From: Blastomussa wellsi | Lineage: Eukaryota > Cnidaria > Anthozoa > Scleractinia > Plerogyridae | NCBI GenBank assembly: GCA_947652115.1 | Contig: OX393573.1 | Coordinates: 960,138-1,024,137 of the forward strand | Direction: 5' to 3' | DNA length: 64,000 bases | Shown: piece by piece, positions 26,101 to 37,290 of the stretch | Layout: each line of letters opens with the position of its first letter | How positions within the stretch are numbered: position 1 is the stretch's first letter | Made by a program: the position numbers and the translations under genes | The notes under the pieces: model-generated | Told to the model about the DNA's origin: nothing | What the model saw: the letters and a program-made list of their open reading frames with translations, nothing else | The model's database searches: none

Positions 26101-29100
26101 TACAGAACCGTAATGAAAGTGTCCTTTTCTGCCTCCTAACTGTATAGATGCACTCTTGGTTCAAAACTTGATGAAATCCCTGCTTATTGTCATATATTTC
26201 ACATCAAATCTGCCAATTTTACTTATTAATTAATTAGTGAATTTACCTTGACAAGTATTAAAATCCTGATCCGTGTCACTAAAGCTTAGCTCAGCACCAT
26301 CATAAAAGATAACTTCTCCATTCAGTGGTAAATTCTGCAATAGATAATTTGTAAACAAAATGAAATAGCGCAGTGCATCAAATTGCTCTGGTACAATACG
26401 GTTAGTATATTCCTTCCTTCTAAAAACTGTATGTCCAACAGGCTCATAGATACTGGTGCTTAACTCGGGTTTCTGAAAATGAAGTGAATACACCCCATAA
26501 CATAATTTCATAACAAAAACAGTGCCTCCAGATTGCTACCTAATTTACAACATTGTTGTGGGGATGGGGGGCTAATTGGGATTGTAGTTCTCAAAATTTA
26601 AACCACTTACCAGAGATTTAATAGTATGACTGCTCCTTAAGGAAACAGCTAGTGGTTTGTTCTGTTATAAGAAAAAATACGACAGAAATCTGCATCAGGA
26701 CTGTGTACCACAATAAGGTTTTCATAGCACTAAATAGCTAGGCTTCATTGGACAGGATGCTTGTCCATCTTAATTACCCAGTATTTTTGCACACCTGGAT
26801 GAAAAGATTATGCTTAAATCCAGGCAGGGCTTAAACTCAGACCTCTTGATACAGAGTTCTGACAGTACGCTAGCAATTGAACCACCATGGTTTGCACTTT
26901 GCCAATCTCACTCTACAAATGTGGCAGGATTAATTAAATAAATGGGATCGTTTTGAAAAGGTAATTAATTGCATGTTAAATTTATTTTTAATTATTTCTC
27001 ATCCCAATTACAGTCAATCTGGATGTTCTTTTGATAGGAACTCTATAATTTTGTGGCACAATTTTTCAACATTGATTGACGTCTAATTGAAGTAACTCAA
27101 GTGCCTGCTTGAGTGAGTTGCCAAGTTCCAGTTTCATTTTCTTGTAATAAGATAAGAGATAATAACAGTTCTCTGTTTCAAAGAAATAAAAGTAATTGTT
27201 CCATATTAGTCAAATGTTTATCAACAGACTGTAAGAAATTAGAGATAATCATATGCTTATTTTAAATTGACAAACTGGGATTTGCACTTCACAATAAAAA
27301 AGGTAAGCTGACAGTAACTAAAATTTAAACTTTTAAGCATAATTCCCAGTTTGGCAATTTGAGTTTAAGGTAAGTAGGCAACGGTAAAGCCTTGTGCCTA
27401 GTGGCCTATACTGCCAGAGCTTATCATGGTTTCTGTAGCATTAAGCAGCTAGGAATATTTCTACTCCCCCCTGGATGGGATGCTAGTCCATTGCAGGGTT
27501 ACCCCCCAGCATTATTTTGCCGGTACCCATTTATACACCTGGGTGGAGAGAGGCACTGTGAGAGTAAAGTGTCTTGCCCAAGAGCACAATGTAAAGCCTT
27601 TCACTATTTTTGTGCCACATGTTGATTATTATCAAATATATACAACCCACTATTATTTCCTTATTATTACGTTAATATGGGAAAAGTGAACTGGAATATT
27701 AATATTGCACCACAACATTGCAGAGTAAATATTCCCATTAAAAGAACCTCCAGTGTGAATATGATGAGTTGACGGCCTTACTCTTTCAAGTTGCACATTA
27801 TCTCCACCGCAAGGTACTCGTCCCTTATTCCAATTCGACGGATTATCGTAATTAGTATTGGGGAGCCACTGCTTTTTGACTGCCAAGCCCTGCTTACCTG
27901 GAAGAATCAAACAAGATAACTCGTTTTTAGTATAAATCTACTAGCGTTCTATCAACGAATGCCGTTCTGTAATTGGCTACGCTAATTGGCTATTTATTCT
28001 GTGATAGATAGTGAGTAGCATAGCAGGGCAGTTGTCAACAAAATGGCGGCCGCTTCTTTACTGGTCGAGGCTGTTCCAGAAAAGACAAAAGTCGCCACAA
28101 CTAGTAGATTTGTACTAAAACAATTAGATTATTCGCTCTTGATTCCTATGTGTGATAGTTGACTCGGGCTGCACCCTCATCAACTATCACACGATAGAAA
28201 TCTGGAGCTCATAATCAAATTGTTAAATACATGGGCCACAGTTTATGTAATGCCTTTCATTTGTCTTATTGCCACTAAGTTTAATTGATTACAGTTGCAA
28301 TAAGACAGAGGGTGACAAAGGGCATTTTTGTGACTCATGATCGGGCCTTTTCCCCCAGTGAAATTTGGAATGGCTAGCGTTTATCCTTGTGAACCGTGAT
28401 TTCCACAGTAAGCGTGATTTTGTAGAATTACTTTCCATGACATATTAATATTAATGTATTTTTGCTAAATTTCATTGTAAGTTGTACAACCCGCCTCGAT
28501 TAGCTTTGCTATATGCGGGTTGTACAAATCTGTAAATTTGTATTATATTAGATATTTCAATAAATGATGATGATGAATGATGATGACATAAGAAATAAAT
28601 GTCTGATTCGCTATAAATCATCATGATGTCGTACATAATAACATTACATAATAATTAACATTGATGACCGTATCAGGACTGCTGATCCCTGTCCTTAGGC
28701 AAGCCATCGATTTTATCCTCTATTGCACCCATTTTGACCACTGCCAGGTATGATGCAGAACTCAGAACTCAGTTTCCTAATAATTTGCAATGCACTGCAC
28801 GCCCAGGGATGGGGGAGGAGGGGGTGGGGGTGCAGTAGTCACTTAAATTTCAGATAGGTGTGTGTTGCGAATCTTTAATATTCTATTCCGTGAAATGTAA
28901 ATGAGCCTCGGTATTGTAAAATTAAACAACATTTCCTGATTTACCTGAAAAATGAACATAGATCACTTCAGTCATAGTTTAATATGCTTCAATGAAGTGT
29001 ACAAAGATTTCGCTCTAGGACTGTTAGCCCCCTACACTTCATAAATAATTAAAAAGTAAACTTTCAGTACCAAATTCTTCAAGAAATGAAGATGTTATAT

Positions 29101-29166
29101 CGCTATCTTACCAAACAACAGACACGTTAACAGGCAACAAAAGTACACCTTTTCTCCTTCGTTCAT
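17179..29166 (-). CDS. AMN: Amnionless, interrupted by a Gypsy insertion
   Basis: Single-pass membrane partner of cubilin; in animals it brings the receptor to the apical surface for endocytosis. Minus-strand exons: 29166-29112 (signal peptide), 27897-27782, 26661-26611, 26334-26247, 25906-25746, 25371-25306, 24764-24715 (broken by the LTR), about 22267-22202, 21455-21374, 20601-20522, 20280-20202, 19361-19311, 19071-18997, 18805-18703, 18075-17940, 17229-17179. Phases agree throughout except across the insertion. Landmarks: KQWLPNTNYDNPSNW with VPCGGD, then LPLNGEV, then IPCVHDTVIFP, a Cys-rich block (SGCACG ... GSCCDVC), a transmembrane helix in the 18.7 kb exon (PLSAGLSLLFLFIVAVIFLI) and a tail ending NPLYESSTNVAE. 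About 435 residues remain against about 450 in vertebrates. The two halves of the split exon differ by a phase that needs one extra base modulo three, so as assembled the reading frame is broken. AMN identity is firm; function of this allele is doubtful. Confidence 0.9.
21018..21215 (+). repeat. Penelope-like 3'-tail repeat, full copy
   Basis: Contains CTAACGCTCGAAACGTCAGC, then ACATTATCAACCCAGTTGAT, then ACGCAGCACCACAGATTCTT. The same blocks recur at 52.6-52.8 kb and partly at 56.69 kb. Assignment to Penelope-like elements is by remembered resemblance of such tails and is tentative; the sharing between sites is seen directly. Confidence 0.5.
21966..22095. repeat. Degenerate TTCAAGGAC short-motif repeat
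   Basis: The motif TTCAAGGACT or close variants recurs about eight times in 130 bp, in AMN intron sequence just outside the exon cut by the Gypsy element. Confidence 0.6.
22268..24355 (+). pseudogene. Partial pol polyprotein of the Gypsy element
   Basis: One long open frame of about 695 codons with no initiating Met at its true beginning, so it is a fragment. Domain order: end of reverse transcriptase with the palm-to-thumb signature (FFGMLYTPDG, then FLGMATYMSSFIPKL); RNase H (LHVDASIKGLGAALF, then IERELLAVVYGCEKF and SDHRPLE); integrase zinc finger of the H-H-C-C type (HGGHLG ... CSVCQK); and the integrase core with its three acidic residues in SADLF, CDNGTQF and GFVERQ. A Pro/Asn/Thr-rich tail follows. 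The frame is otherwise uninterrupted, which suggests a fairly recent insertion. In a retroelement of this class the polyprotein copies RNA to DNA and integrates it; here it cannot be complete. Confidence 0.88.
24532..24714 (+). repeat. 3' LTR of the Gypsy element
   Basis: Starts TGTTACATATCG directly after the polypurine tract and ends TTATTACA, giving TG...CA ends. At 183 bp it is short for the superfamily. No matching LTR occurs on the left side. Confidence 0.75.
25060..25228. mobile_element. MITE in AMN intron
   Basis: Inverted ends: AAACAATAAAGACAGTAGAG on the left and CACTCTATTGTTT on the right, with inner arms GAACTATCGGTCTGATAGTTGC and GCAACTATAAGCCGATAGTTC. No coding capacity. Confidence 0.6.
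26730..26900 (-). repeat. Strongly diverged SINE copy
   Basis: GGCTTCATTGGACAGGATGC and GCACACCTGGATGAAAAGAT recall the SINE body at reduced similarity. In an AMN intron. Confidence 0.35.
27405..27600 (-). mobile_element. SINE copy in AMN intron
   Basis: TTTCTACTCCCCCCTGGATG, GGGATGCTAGTCCATTGCAG and ACACCTGGGTGGAGAGAGGC match the 58.8 kb family. Confidence 0.7.
27960..28255. repeat. Dispersed repeat carrying a GGCGGCCGCTTC block
   Basis: Contains GTTGTCAACAAAATGGCGGC followed by CGCTTC, and ends with CATCAACTATCACACGATAG. A second copy at about 37030-37290 has the same order of blocks. The ATGGCGG start-like context is part of the repeat, not a gene start. Confidence 0.55.
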
Positions 29167-30537
29167 CCTGTTGAGGAACGATCCTGCTACAAACAAACGG
29201 CAGCATATGGGAGGGAACTGCATTGTGGGTGTGTGTGGGAGAGAACGTGAGTCGTGATTTCTCGTTAAGCGTGCTCGTTACGCAAGTTTAAATTGCCCGC
29301 GCTCAGAAACCATACGATCATAAAGTCCGAAATAATGATCCCAGAAAGTAGAGACCTCAAACGCAACTTGACTTTCAGAATTTAAATCATACCCCCCCCC
29401 CCCCCCACCCCTCCCTCCGGGAATATACTGGGCATTTGACCTTGTGGGGAAAGAAGAGTTTATCGGTGATCCCCTCACTGAGGTAAACGATCTAGTAATG
29501 AGGCCCTGTTAGACGTTGCCGCAAATTACCACAGCGACAAGGACAAAATGCACAGCGGCACTGGTGTTTTTTTAATCAGACAGCCACTCAAGCTTATTGG
29601 CAATTGTTTATTTTTTAACTGCATGCATTTGCTTGAGTTTTGTCGTTGTTTGTGTACTGTATACTCGTTTATATATGCAGAAGTTTTTTATGTTTTCAAC
29701 TAGAAAAATGAAGGAGAATGTAAACTCTTTTTCTCATATAAGTCTAATTTTGGAGCCGGACCTCACCCCCAAAGGGCGTAGCACTTAACCCCCGAACCTC
29801 AACCCCTCAGGGTTATTTTTTCAAAATGCATTAGTTTCTTCACTACCTTTAAAGGATGCGTTCTAAAAAGACTCTGACCAAACCAAGGGACAAAATCGTA
29901 AAAGTTTTGATGTTCTGTGGTCTTCTGTTGCTAGACATGATCATTTCAGTTCTAAATTCTCGACATTTTCCTTCAAAAACGCTCAGAATTCGGGAAAAAG
30001 CAGCTGGAAGAAAACATACAAACAAAACTAAACTGTCTGTATATGCGAAGCTGGCGTTCAGATGAAATGTTACGAGCTTCTCGAACTCTCCTCGTGCGCC
30101 ACGACGACAACCTACAACGTGTTTACAAGTTTGAGTCGGCAAATCATTTTTTTAGTTGTAAAAGTTTCAGTAATTCTGAGAATTGCGAACGTCTTGTTTT
30201 TATAATGCAATTTCTGGGCGTTTGTATATACCTCACTCATTCCGGCATAATGTATTTTTTCGAGCAAGGAGGTCACAGCGCCCCTAAGCCCGAAGGTGCT
30301 CCCAGTACGCCTATGCAAACGCCATTGCCAACAAAAACTGGCGGCATGTTTACACGCCATGCCAATTAAGCTAGCTGCCATAGCCAATAGGAGACAAGTA
30401 AATTCCAATATGCCTCCAAAGGTTAGACAATTCAATAAACCTTCTGTCGTCACGGTTCTTGTGCATAGATCACGCGTGCCATTTGAGCGAAGCAGCCGTG
30501 GTTAACATATTACCAGACGAAAGGAGTACAGTTCAAA
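29167..30537. other. Intergenic stretch between AMN and G-gamma
   Basis: No gene recognised. A poly(C) run lies at about 29392-29406. A small element containing CCCGAAGGTGCTCCCAGTACG lies at about 30225-30320; a related, more diverged sequence occurs near 5300. Confidence 0.45.
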
Positions 30538-30768
30538 ATGTCAGCCGTGATTCCATCTGGAAAGAGCAGCAAAGATTTGCAGTCGCAACGCACCTTTGTG
30601 GAACAGTTACGCCGCGAACTGAAAGTTCAAAGAGTGAAACTTTCACAGTGTGTCAACGAGCTCGTACAATATTGCGAACAACAAGAGAATGTCGATCCTC
30701 TAGTGAGTCCAAAAGCTTCACACGATAACCCGTTTCGCAACTCTGGAAGCAAGTGCGTCCTGTTTTGA
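30538..30768 (+). CDS. Heterotrimeric G-protein gamma subunit
   Basis: Partner of G-beta at the inner face of the plasma membrane. A single uninterrupted frame of 76 residues. The hallmarks are in order: FVEQLRRELKVQRVKLSQ, the first helix that packs on G-beta (about 20-37); ELVQYCEQQENVDPLV (about 41-56); an NPFR motif; and a C-terminal CaaX box, CVLF, for prenylation. Length is normal for the family (68-76). The start is the only Met before the gamma domain, with an in-frame extension of about 15 residues. There is no intron inside the domain, so it may be a retrocopy that stayed open, or a lineage in which the intron is absent. I cannot assign a vertebrate subtype. Confidence 0.88.
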   Translation: MSAVIPSGKSSKDLQSQRTFVEQLRRELKVQRVKLSQCVNELVQYCEQQENVDPLVSPKASHDNPFRNSGSKCVLF

Positions 30769-31575
30769 ACTAAATACAGTACAGTCAGACAGTAATCATT
30801 TTGCTGCGTGTTCTTTTAACATTCATTTTGAAACTGGTATATGTAGAGAGCAAGACAAGGCTTGGGAGGCTGTTTCAACCTGTTATCTTTGCTGGATGCC
30901 TTAAACTTATGCGAAGTTCAAGATGAATGTTCAAGCAGTTGAGAGAAGAGAAGAAGAGAAAGCCTTTAATCTGGACAAATTCAGTTAAGGTGCCACGAAA
31001 ACACAAAAAATTACTTGGCAACCAACGTAAACACTTAGGCCTTTCTTTTCAAACTTTGATTCTGAAACTGCTGAAAATCACCAAGACCGAGAACAATTTG
31101 GCGGTCTTAATTCAGGAAATGCGCACGTCTCGATGAAAACACATGAAAATTTCGTGCTATCAGCTACTATCGTGAGTAAGCAGTATTTCAAACGCAAATT
31201 TATATTACAGTTTTCTCATCGTAGTTTCAAAACTATGCAAGTTATGCTCAAATGTTTACAAATACTATTACTGAATATACACAAAAAGAAAATTAGTTTT
31301 TCTTTTGTAGTTTATGATGTAAGATATAAAGGGAACATGCAAATCCTATCATTACAATTTCTACCAAACTGTTCGTTTCAGAGATATTCTTCACCTTTTT
31401 GGAATAACTGAAATTTATTAAATAAAGTTTCGAAATTTGTTTGTAAGTTTCTATTAGTAACTAATTCAGTTAATGATTGTTTACGCCAAAAGCAGAACCT
31501 TCACCTCAGAAATACACGAAATATTACCTTGTTGAATCGACTGAATACTTAAAATCATACAGACCGTGATGTAAT

Positions 31576-31716
31576 ATATAAAACACGAGAGACAGTGTTT
31601 CATCACAATTCTAAACACCTAGAAGAGAGTTGAAAATACGACGCGCAGCGGAGTATTTTTGAAGAATTTCGAGGTGTTTTGAAATGCGATGAAACACTAT
31701 CTCTCGTGTTTGATAT
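31576..31716. mobile_element. Short palindromic MITE
   Basis: AAAACACGAGAGACAGTGTT near the left end pairs with CACTATCTCTCGTGTTTGAT at the right end; inner arms CTAAACACCT and AGGTGTTTTG. Confidence 0.55.
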
Positions 31717-32164
31717 GTCTTCTCAATCGAAACTAAAACAACGGAGAAATCGTAAATATTTGTGCTAATTAAGACCAGATTTCGCAGCCTCGTTCCCAGG
31801 GTCGCTCCGGAAGGGCGGGAAGATGAGAGACCCATTTCCAAACCACGGCTACGGTTCTGATTTCCTTTGTTTAACGTGATGAATCATTAATGAGTTTGAG
31901 AAATAACTAGTTTACTAACTTAGAACAGAACCCTCTCAACAGAAGTCAACAACTACCGGCACCGTGCAAACTACTAATTCACGACATGGACATAACAAAC
32001 AGACCGAATAGAACGACCTAACTTTACCGACGAATCGAAACCGACCAATCACGACCGACGACATCAACTACTCGAGTCTTACAGCCAATAACATAACGGC
32101 TAAAATTACTAATCAGTTTTCACGAACCAGACTGAAACATTCGACTGACAAACAACTCTTCACA

Positions 32165-32275
32165 TGACTCTGATGATGACTTCCGCTAAGGTTGTCGAAA
32201 CGTCAGTCACTGTCACCGACAACAGTCCTTCTCAGGACTGCTCTCACCCGGACGATCAAACCAAACGATCAAGAA
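32165..32275 (+). repeat. Second type of Penelope-like tail repeat
   Basis: Contains GTTGTCGAAACGTCAGTCAC and GACAACAGTCCTTCTCAGGA, a GAAACGTCAG core like that in the 21.0 kb and 52.7 kb repeats. The element assignment is tentative. Confidence 0.4.
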
Positions 32276-32917
32276 CATTTATGGCAAGTAATAAAATTCA
32301 GAAAAACAAAATAATTTACGTGAGTATCAAAAGTATGATTCTGATTACATCCAAGGCATGCGTGTATTCCATAATTCATTCCTGTAAACATCAAAGCAAG
32401 CTGTTGTTATAACGCAAAGCAAGGTAGAACTAAAGATGTTTTATCACGTGGGGTACTTAAACCAATGACGTCGGCAACATGTGCCGTCATTGGCCTGATG
32501 ATTTACATAATCGCTTTTTCGAACAAGATTGGTCGTTGCTGCTAATGACGTCCATAAAAAGGCAGAATCAGGCAACCAATCAAACGCTTCCCACGTGGTG
32601 AGTACCATATTTGACATACAGTTTATTCTCCCTTTAGAGTTGAATGTAACATTGTTTAAATCCAGTTACAACATGTCAAAATGTTATTATTGTTGTTTAT
32701 TGTTGTTTTCGTTGTTATAACAGCATGTTTCCTTCTGTAAATCAATCTGGGCATCAAATACGGTGGAGTGAAGTTTATTCATCGCTGCATACGATTGATT
32801 GCAATGTTTTTGCTGTTTTCCTGATTTAACAAGTAACTTACAAATGTGACCAATTGACAACATTATTTTATGATTGACGTCAGTAACACATGAATTGCGC
32901 TAAATTGATTTCCAGGG

Positions 32918-32925
32918 TATAAAAA
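32918..32925 (+). promoter_or_regulatory. TATA box of the Arg-rich secreted protein gene
   Basis: TATAAAAA 59 bp before the start codon. Confidence 0.6.
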
Positions 32926-32983
32926 CAACATTCCTGGCCGCGTTAGCGAATTTTCGTTATTTCGCCTTTAATCATAGAGGACA

Positions 32984-34143
32984 ATGAACAGGAGGATCAT
33001 TCTCGTTGCATTTTTCTTTTTAATCACAACTTTGTCAATTTTTGTCCAGGAAAGTTATGAACTCACAGGAATTTTAATTCCTCAAAACACTCGCAGATGT
33101 CGACGTTCCAGACGCGGACGAGCTCGCTCTTGTCGCCGAAGTTATGGCCGTAAACTTCTTCCCATCTTTATGGTGACTGAGGAGCAAATCAAACGGGAGA
33201 ATTTTTTGAGGTATGGTGGAGATTTTTCTTTTTAGAAGTGTTTCTAATCACAGGCAGCCCAAGTTCATGTTGTGATCAGGATCATATTGCATAATCGCTG
33301 TCATGGCAAAAATATAAGAGTTTGTATGGGAAAAATTTACAACACCTTTTAGCAAACCGAAATACTGCCAAATCTTAAATAAAATTGCGTTACCTTACTT
33401 TCACTGCGTTTTTCTTCTTGTCTGAACGCTTATTTTGCTGATTTTTGGTCGTTTAGGCCATTTAGGCCATTTAGATTTTTGGCCATTTTGGCCATTTTTT
33501 TCTGGGTTCTCCACTACAAAGAAAAGAACAAGGCTGTGCACTCGCTCGTCGGGCGTTCCGAACTGGAGTGTACAGCCTTGTTCTTTTCTTTGTAGTGGAG
33601 AACCTAGAAAGCGACAACTCGCCTAAATGGCCAAGAATCGGCAAATAAGCGTTCAGACAAGGCGAAAACACAGTGAAAGTAAGGTAAGGGAATTTTATTT
33701 AAGATTTGGCAGTATTTCGGTTTGCTAAAAGGTGTTGTAAAATATTCCCATACAAACTCTTATATTTTTGCCATGACAGCTATTATGCAATATGATCCTG
33801 ATCACAACATGAGCTTGGGATGCCTGTGTTCTAATGAGTGCTGAGATGAAAATCATTTTCATGACAAACTAGCATTTAGCTTGGGGTGGAGTTTATTCTT
33901 CTCGGTTACGACCCGATTTCTACACGTTCACAACAGTTTTATTTCAGATACTGTTTCGACGAAAAACGTTGGTTCAGAATTTATACTCTAGGCGGTCAAA
34001 ATAGCAACCATTTTTCCACTCAAACGTCGTGGCGATACGCTGAGAGTGGAAAGCAAACCGTTTGGCTCTTTTCTGTCATAGCCAGAAAAAAAAACGGAAC
34101 AAAACAATCTCTTTTTTCAGTTAGCATTTTTGATGATTTGTAA
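32984..34143 (+). CDS. Secreted Arg-rich protein of unknown family
   Basis: Not recognised. Two exons, 32984-33210 and 33948-34143, join in phase 2 (AG|gtatgg ... tttcag|A) to 140 residues; AATAAA follows the stop by 20 bp, which supports the second exon. Residues 1-21 (MNRRIILVAFFFLITTLSIF...) form a signal peptide. A very basic stretch with two Cys follows (about 37-57: RRCRRSRRGRARSCRRSYGR). The second exon encodes a mixed basic and aromatic part starting RYCFDEKRWFRIYTLGG with no low-complexity sequence. Unspliced, the first exon would read to a stop at 33235 and give 83 residues. A 580-bp foldback element fills most of the intron. Antimicrobial, matrix-binding or hormone-like roles are all possible; none is shown. 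Confidence 0.55.
33249..33828. mobile_element. Foldback DNA transposon with 7-bp target duplication
   Basis: Arms of about 260-290 bp are near-perfect inverted copies (CACAGGCAGCCCAAG at the left, CTTGGGATGCCTGTG at the right) around a loop of roughly 35 bp at about 33540. TTCTAAT flanks both ends directly (33242-33248 and 33829-33835). No coding capacity. It lies in the intron of the Arg-rich gene. The superfamily is unclear; TSD length does not settle it. Confidence 0.8.
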
Positions 34144-34163
34144 TACTTTTATCGAATGGAGGA

Positions 34164-34169
34164 AATAAA
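34164..34169 (+). terminator. Poly(A) signal of the Arg-rich gene
   Basis: AATAAA 20 bp after the stop codon at 34141-34143. Confidence 0.55.
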
Positions 34170-35576
34170 CAAGAAACTGGAAATATGAAAGGCATTACTA
34201 GAATGGACTCATTTACGCTCAGCTCTTCAGTGCATGCATGGGTAAAAAGGTCAGAGGAAACGAAGTCGACTGCGGAAATCTCGTAGGACGTTTGAAAGGG
34301 AACTCAACTCCAAAGGTCCGATAAACCTGGACAGAAGCGTCCATGGCGGCAGAAGAGAGATCGATCTAGTTACGGAGGACAATTCTCAACGCGGAGATAA
34401 TGGACAAGTTAAATAATTAGCAATGAAAAACGGAGCCTATTTTAGGTAATTATCACTTTTGAGAATTGTGAAATCAACTATTTCGAAAGAACGCAATTTT
34501 ACAATTATTTCACTTGAACTGAAAAACAAATTAAATCATTTTGCAGATTCAGCCATTGACGTCATTTATAAATCAACCAATGAGAAACTTCGCAGATTAC
34601 AGTGAACGAAGCAACAGAGATTTTGGCGACATAGCACAGAACAGAATAGAATAGATAATGCACCAGTCATTTGAAACCCCCGCACCCCCCCCCCCCACAC
34701 CCCCAATTGGGACAAACCGGGGGTTTTCACCTCGTTTTCACTCGATTTACATTCCCCGATAGTCGGTGAATGCACCTTTTTTCACGGCTTCGCTATACAA
34801 TGCAGGGACTGACCGGGGTTTGGCGGGGATTTCACTCAGGGTTTGCAATCTATTTTAGAAGACTGGGTTCAAAACATGGAGGCTGAACAACTGACGAAGG
34901 AGTTATGTTTGCCTAAACAGTCAAAACGAAGAGGAAGGGAAAAATAAGTAACCTTGACTTCAGTGGAATGAAAAAAATCACGTGAAAGCTCTAGTTGTTA
35001 AAAAAATTATAATTACTCACCAGATTGTCGTGTCAACATCCGAACTGTGTTTTATTGGTTTACTTTGAAAAAGTCTCACAAAGGGGGATTACGGGCACCC
35101 CAGGACAACCCCCCTCCACTGGCTACGCCCTTGTAGGCTGTATTGTCCTAGCACAAAACAAAATGCACATACATAGTTTGTAAACCAGCGCCTACTGTAG
35201 TTTACCATAGTTTTAACTTTTACAGCCGGTTACATTTTGTGCTCAAGACTGTGTTCATCGCTCATGCTAAAGGATGGAACGATGTAAACCGAATCGGACC
35301 TAAAATTGACCTAAAAATCGGCCTTCCTCTTTCTTCACTTCGGAAAATATCACGATCGATAAAAACGATGTTTCGCAGTAATAGTTTGATTTCTTTTATC
35401 AATTTTTTTCAACAAGTTTATATTATTTATAAACATTTCACCAGTCCGAATCGCTACAAAATCAACCTATGAAGAGAGCATGCGTATCATAGTGTAAATA
35501 AACTAGTACCCAGTCGTTTCTAGGTGCTGTTTGGGTCCTGGTAGGGACTGGTACGGAACACCAAGACAATAGAGCG

Positions 35577-35755
35577 AGGAGACAATCCAGTGAACCAATT
35601 AAAACTCGAAGTAATTACACGAAGCTGACACAAAGCGCGGGAAAACGTGCGCGCGCGAGTCACGATTGGTTTTGGTTTTACTTCTGATTGGTTGAAAAAG
35701 TGGCGCGAGATATTTAAACCAATGACTGAGCGTCAAAGCAAAACCCAAGCAATTT
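35577..35755 (-). mobile_element. MITE copy, inverted relative to 40.85 kb
   Basis: Shares CAGTGAACCAATTAAAACTC and ACTTCTGATTGGTTGAAAAA (opposite orientation) with 40846-41034. Both end in a GTAATTAC-containing block. Confidence 0.6.
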
Positions 35756-36022
35756 GAAAACCTCTCTGTCTCCCAGTGGATGATTGTCTTTCTTCTCCCC
35801 AAAGCCTTGTTTGTTTAACTCTCTAACGTAGCATTTGGTCCATTTTTATTCCAAATTATTGTCAGCTGGATAGTGCGATTTATTGTCATTTCCGCTGTTA
35901 TTTCGCTGTTTATGTTAACGATAAACTAATTTTCCTTTCCATATTTTTTATATTTTAGGGTAATGGAAGATTTTGAGACTTATGACTAATCCCGGATAAG
36001 TTAAGCTACTATCCTCACTAGC

Positions 36023-36117
36023 GAGAAAGCAGGCAAGCAAAGCAGCAAGCAAGCAAGAAACCAAGCAAATAGCAAGCCAGCAAGCACGCAAGCAAGACAG
36101 CCAGCAAGCCAGCAAAA
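36023..36117. repeat. Degenerate CAAG microsatellite
   Basis: About 95 bp of AGCAAGCAAGC-type units with substitutions. Confidence 0.75.
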
Positions 36118-37029
36118 ATAGAGTCGTGTTGAATTAAAATGCTTTTGAAACTAGTTTCCAGTCTGTTTGCAGTTGCCTTTTTCTCTACGGTCTGGGCATG
36201 GTGTTTACACAGTGTAACCATTTAGTTGGTGATCCTGTGATCTTTCAGAGTATAATAAGAGTGACGGGAATCAATTACGACCTGCTTTAAGATATTTTTT
36301 CATAACTCAGGCTGGTCATTTCTGTGTGGGCTTTTGGGAAGGCAACGTGGGCGATTTTTTTGGGCAAATGGTTTACCGCCCACCTGGCAAAAAATTGCCT
36401 GTACGCTTTTGTGAATTAAGGGGTAACTCCGGCGCAACCTCGTTCCCAGTAGCGTCTCATTCAGGGGAGTAGAAATACTTCTCCAGTCTGATAGGCCACA
36501 GCGCATGCTCGTTCTGCTTGGTTATGGAATGCTACATCATTTCCTCACCCAAATCTTTCAAGAGATATTCATTTATTTCAGTATAAATTGTGCGCGTATA
36601 AAGCGAGCGTGCTCGTGTCCGTAGTTTGTTTAGTTACATCTAATTACGTGCACGCAATATCAAATTAAATGATCCTTCTTTTCAGACAATTAACCTCTCC
36701 GTGCAAAGAACAGGGTTTTTTTTATATATGCCCAAGCAATTTTTCTCCGTCGAGATTAATGGTTTCTTTATTTCAGAGTTGGAGTGTGAAACCGTTTTAC
36801 CTAACAAAGATCCTGAGTCTCTATGTATGAGCGAATAATCAACGAGGCGCAGCCGAGTAGACTATCACTCATATCTCGAAAACAAGATCGAGCAGTGAAA
36901 CTCTAAACTGAATATAGTTCAAAACCTACATTTTAATTGTTAAACAGCAAATAGGAGAACCAATCAGATTCGCGGATTTCCAATAGAACACAGTTAACGT
37001 TGAGTTTCTTCTTAAACATATTGTTTCTT

Positions 37030-37290
37030 CTAAAACATATTGTTCTCTGATTGGCTACGCTACTCGCTATCTATTCTGTGATAGAACGCGAGTAGCAGTT
37101 GTCAACAAAATGACGGCCGCTTCTTCATGTTTGTGAAGTGTTTACAGTGTCTGAGAAGAAGATTTCGATAATCTTGTTGTTCACTTTTGAATGCCTAGTG
37201 GATTTATATTAAAAAAAAAATGAGATATTCGCTCTTGATTGCTATCCCGTGATAGCTATCACGCGATGGAAATCGAAATTGTTAATTAGA
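37030..37290. repeat. Second copy of the 28-kb dispersed repeat
   Basis: Contains CTGTGATAGAACGCGAGTAG, then GTTGTCAACAAAATGACGGC with CGCTTC. Same block order as the 27960-28255 copy. Confidence 0.55.

Larger units (their letters stand above)
30769..32917. other. Intergenic repeat-rich stretch
   Basis: No gene seen. AATAAA at about 31424 could serve the G-gamma transcript. It contains a palindromic MITE at 31576-31716 and a Penelope-like tail at about 32165-32275. Confidence 0.45.

Noticed and set aside
28043..28100. ATGGCGGCCGCTTC, which looks like a gene start
   Set aside because: The same block is in the repeat at 37.1 kb and no open coding exon follows.
33435..33671. Plus and minus frames with TTKKRTRLCT repeated
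   Set aside because: They are the mirrored arms of the foldback element.
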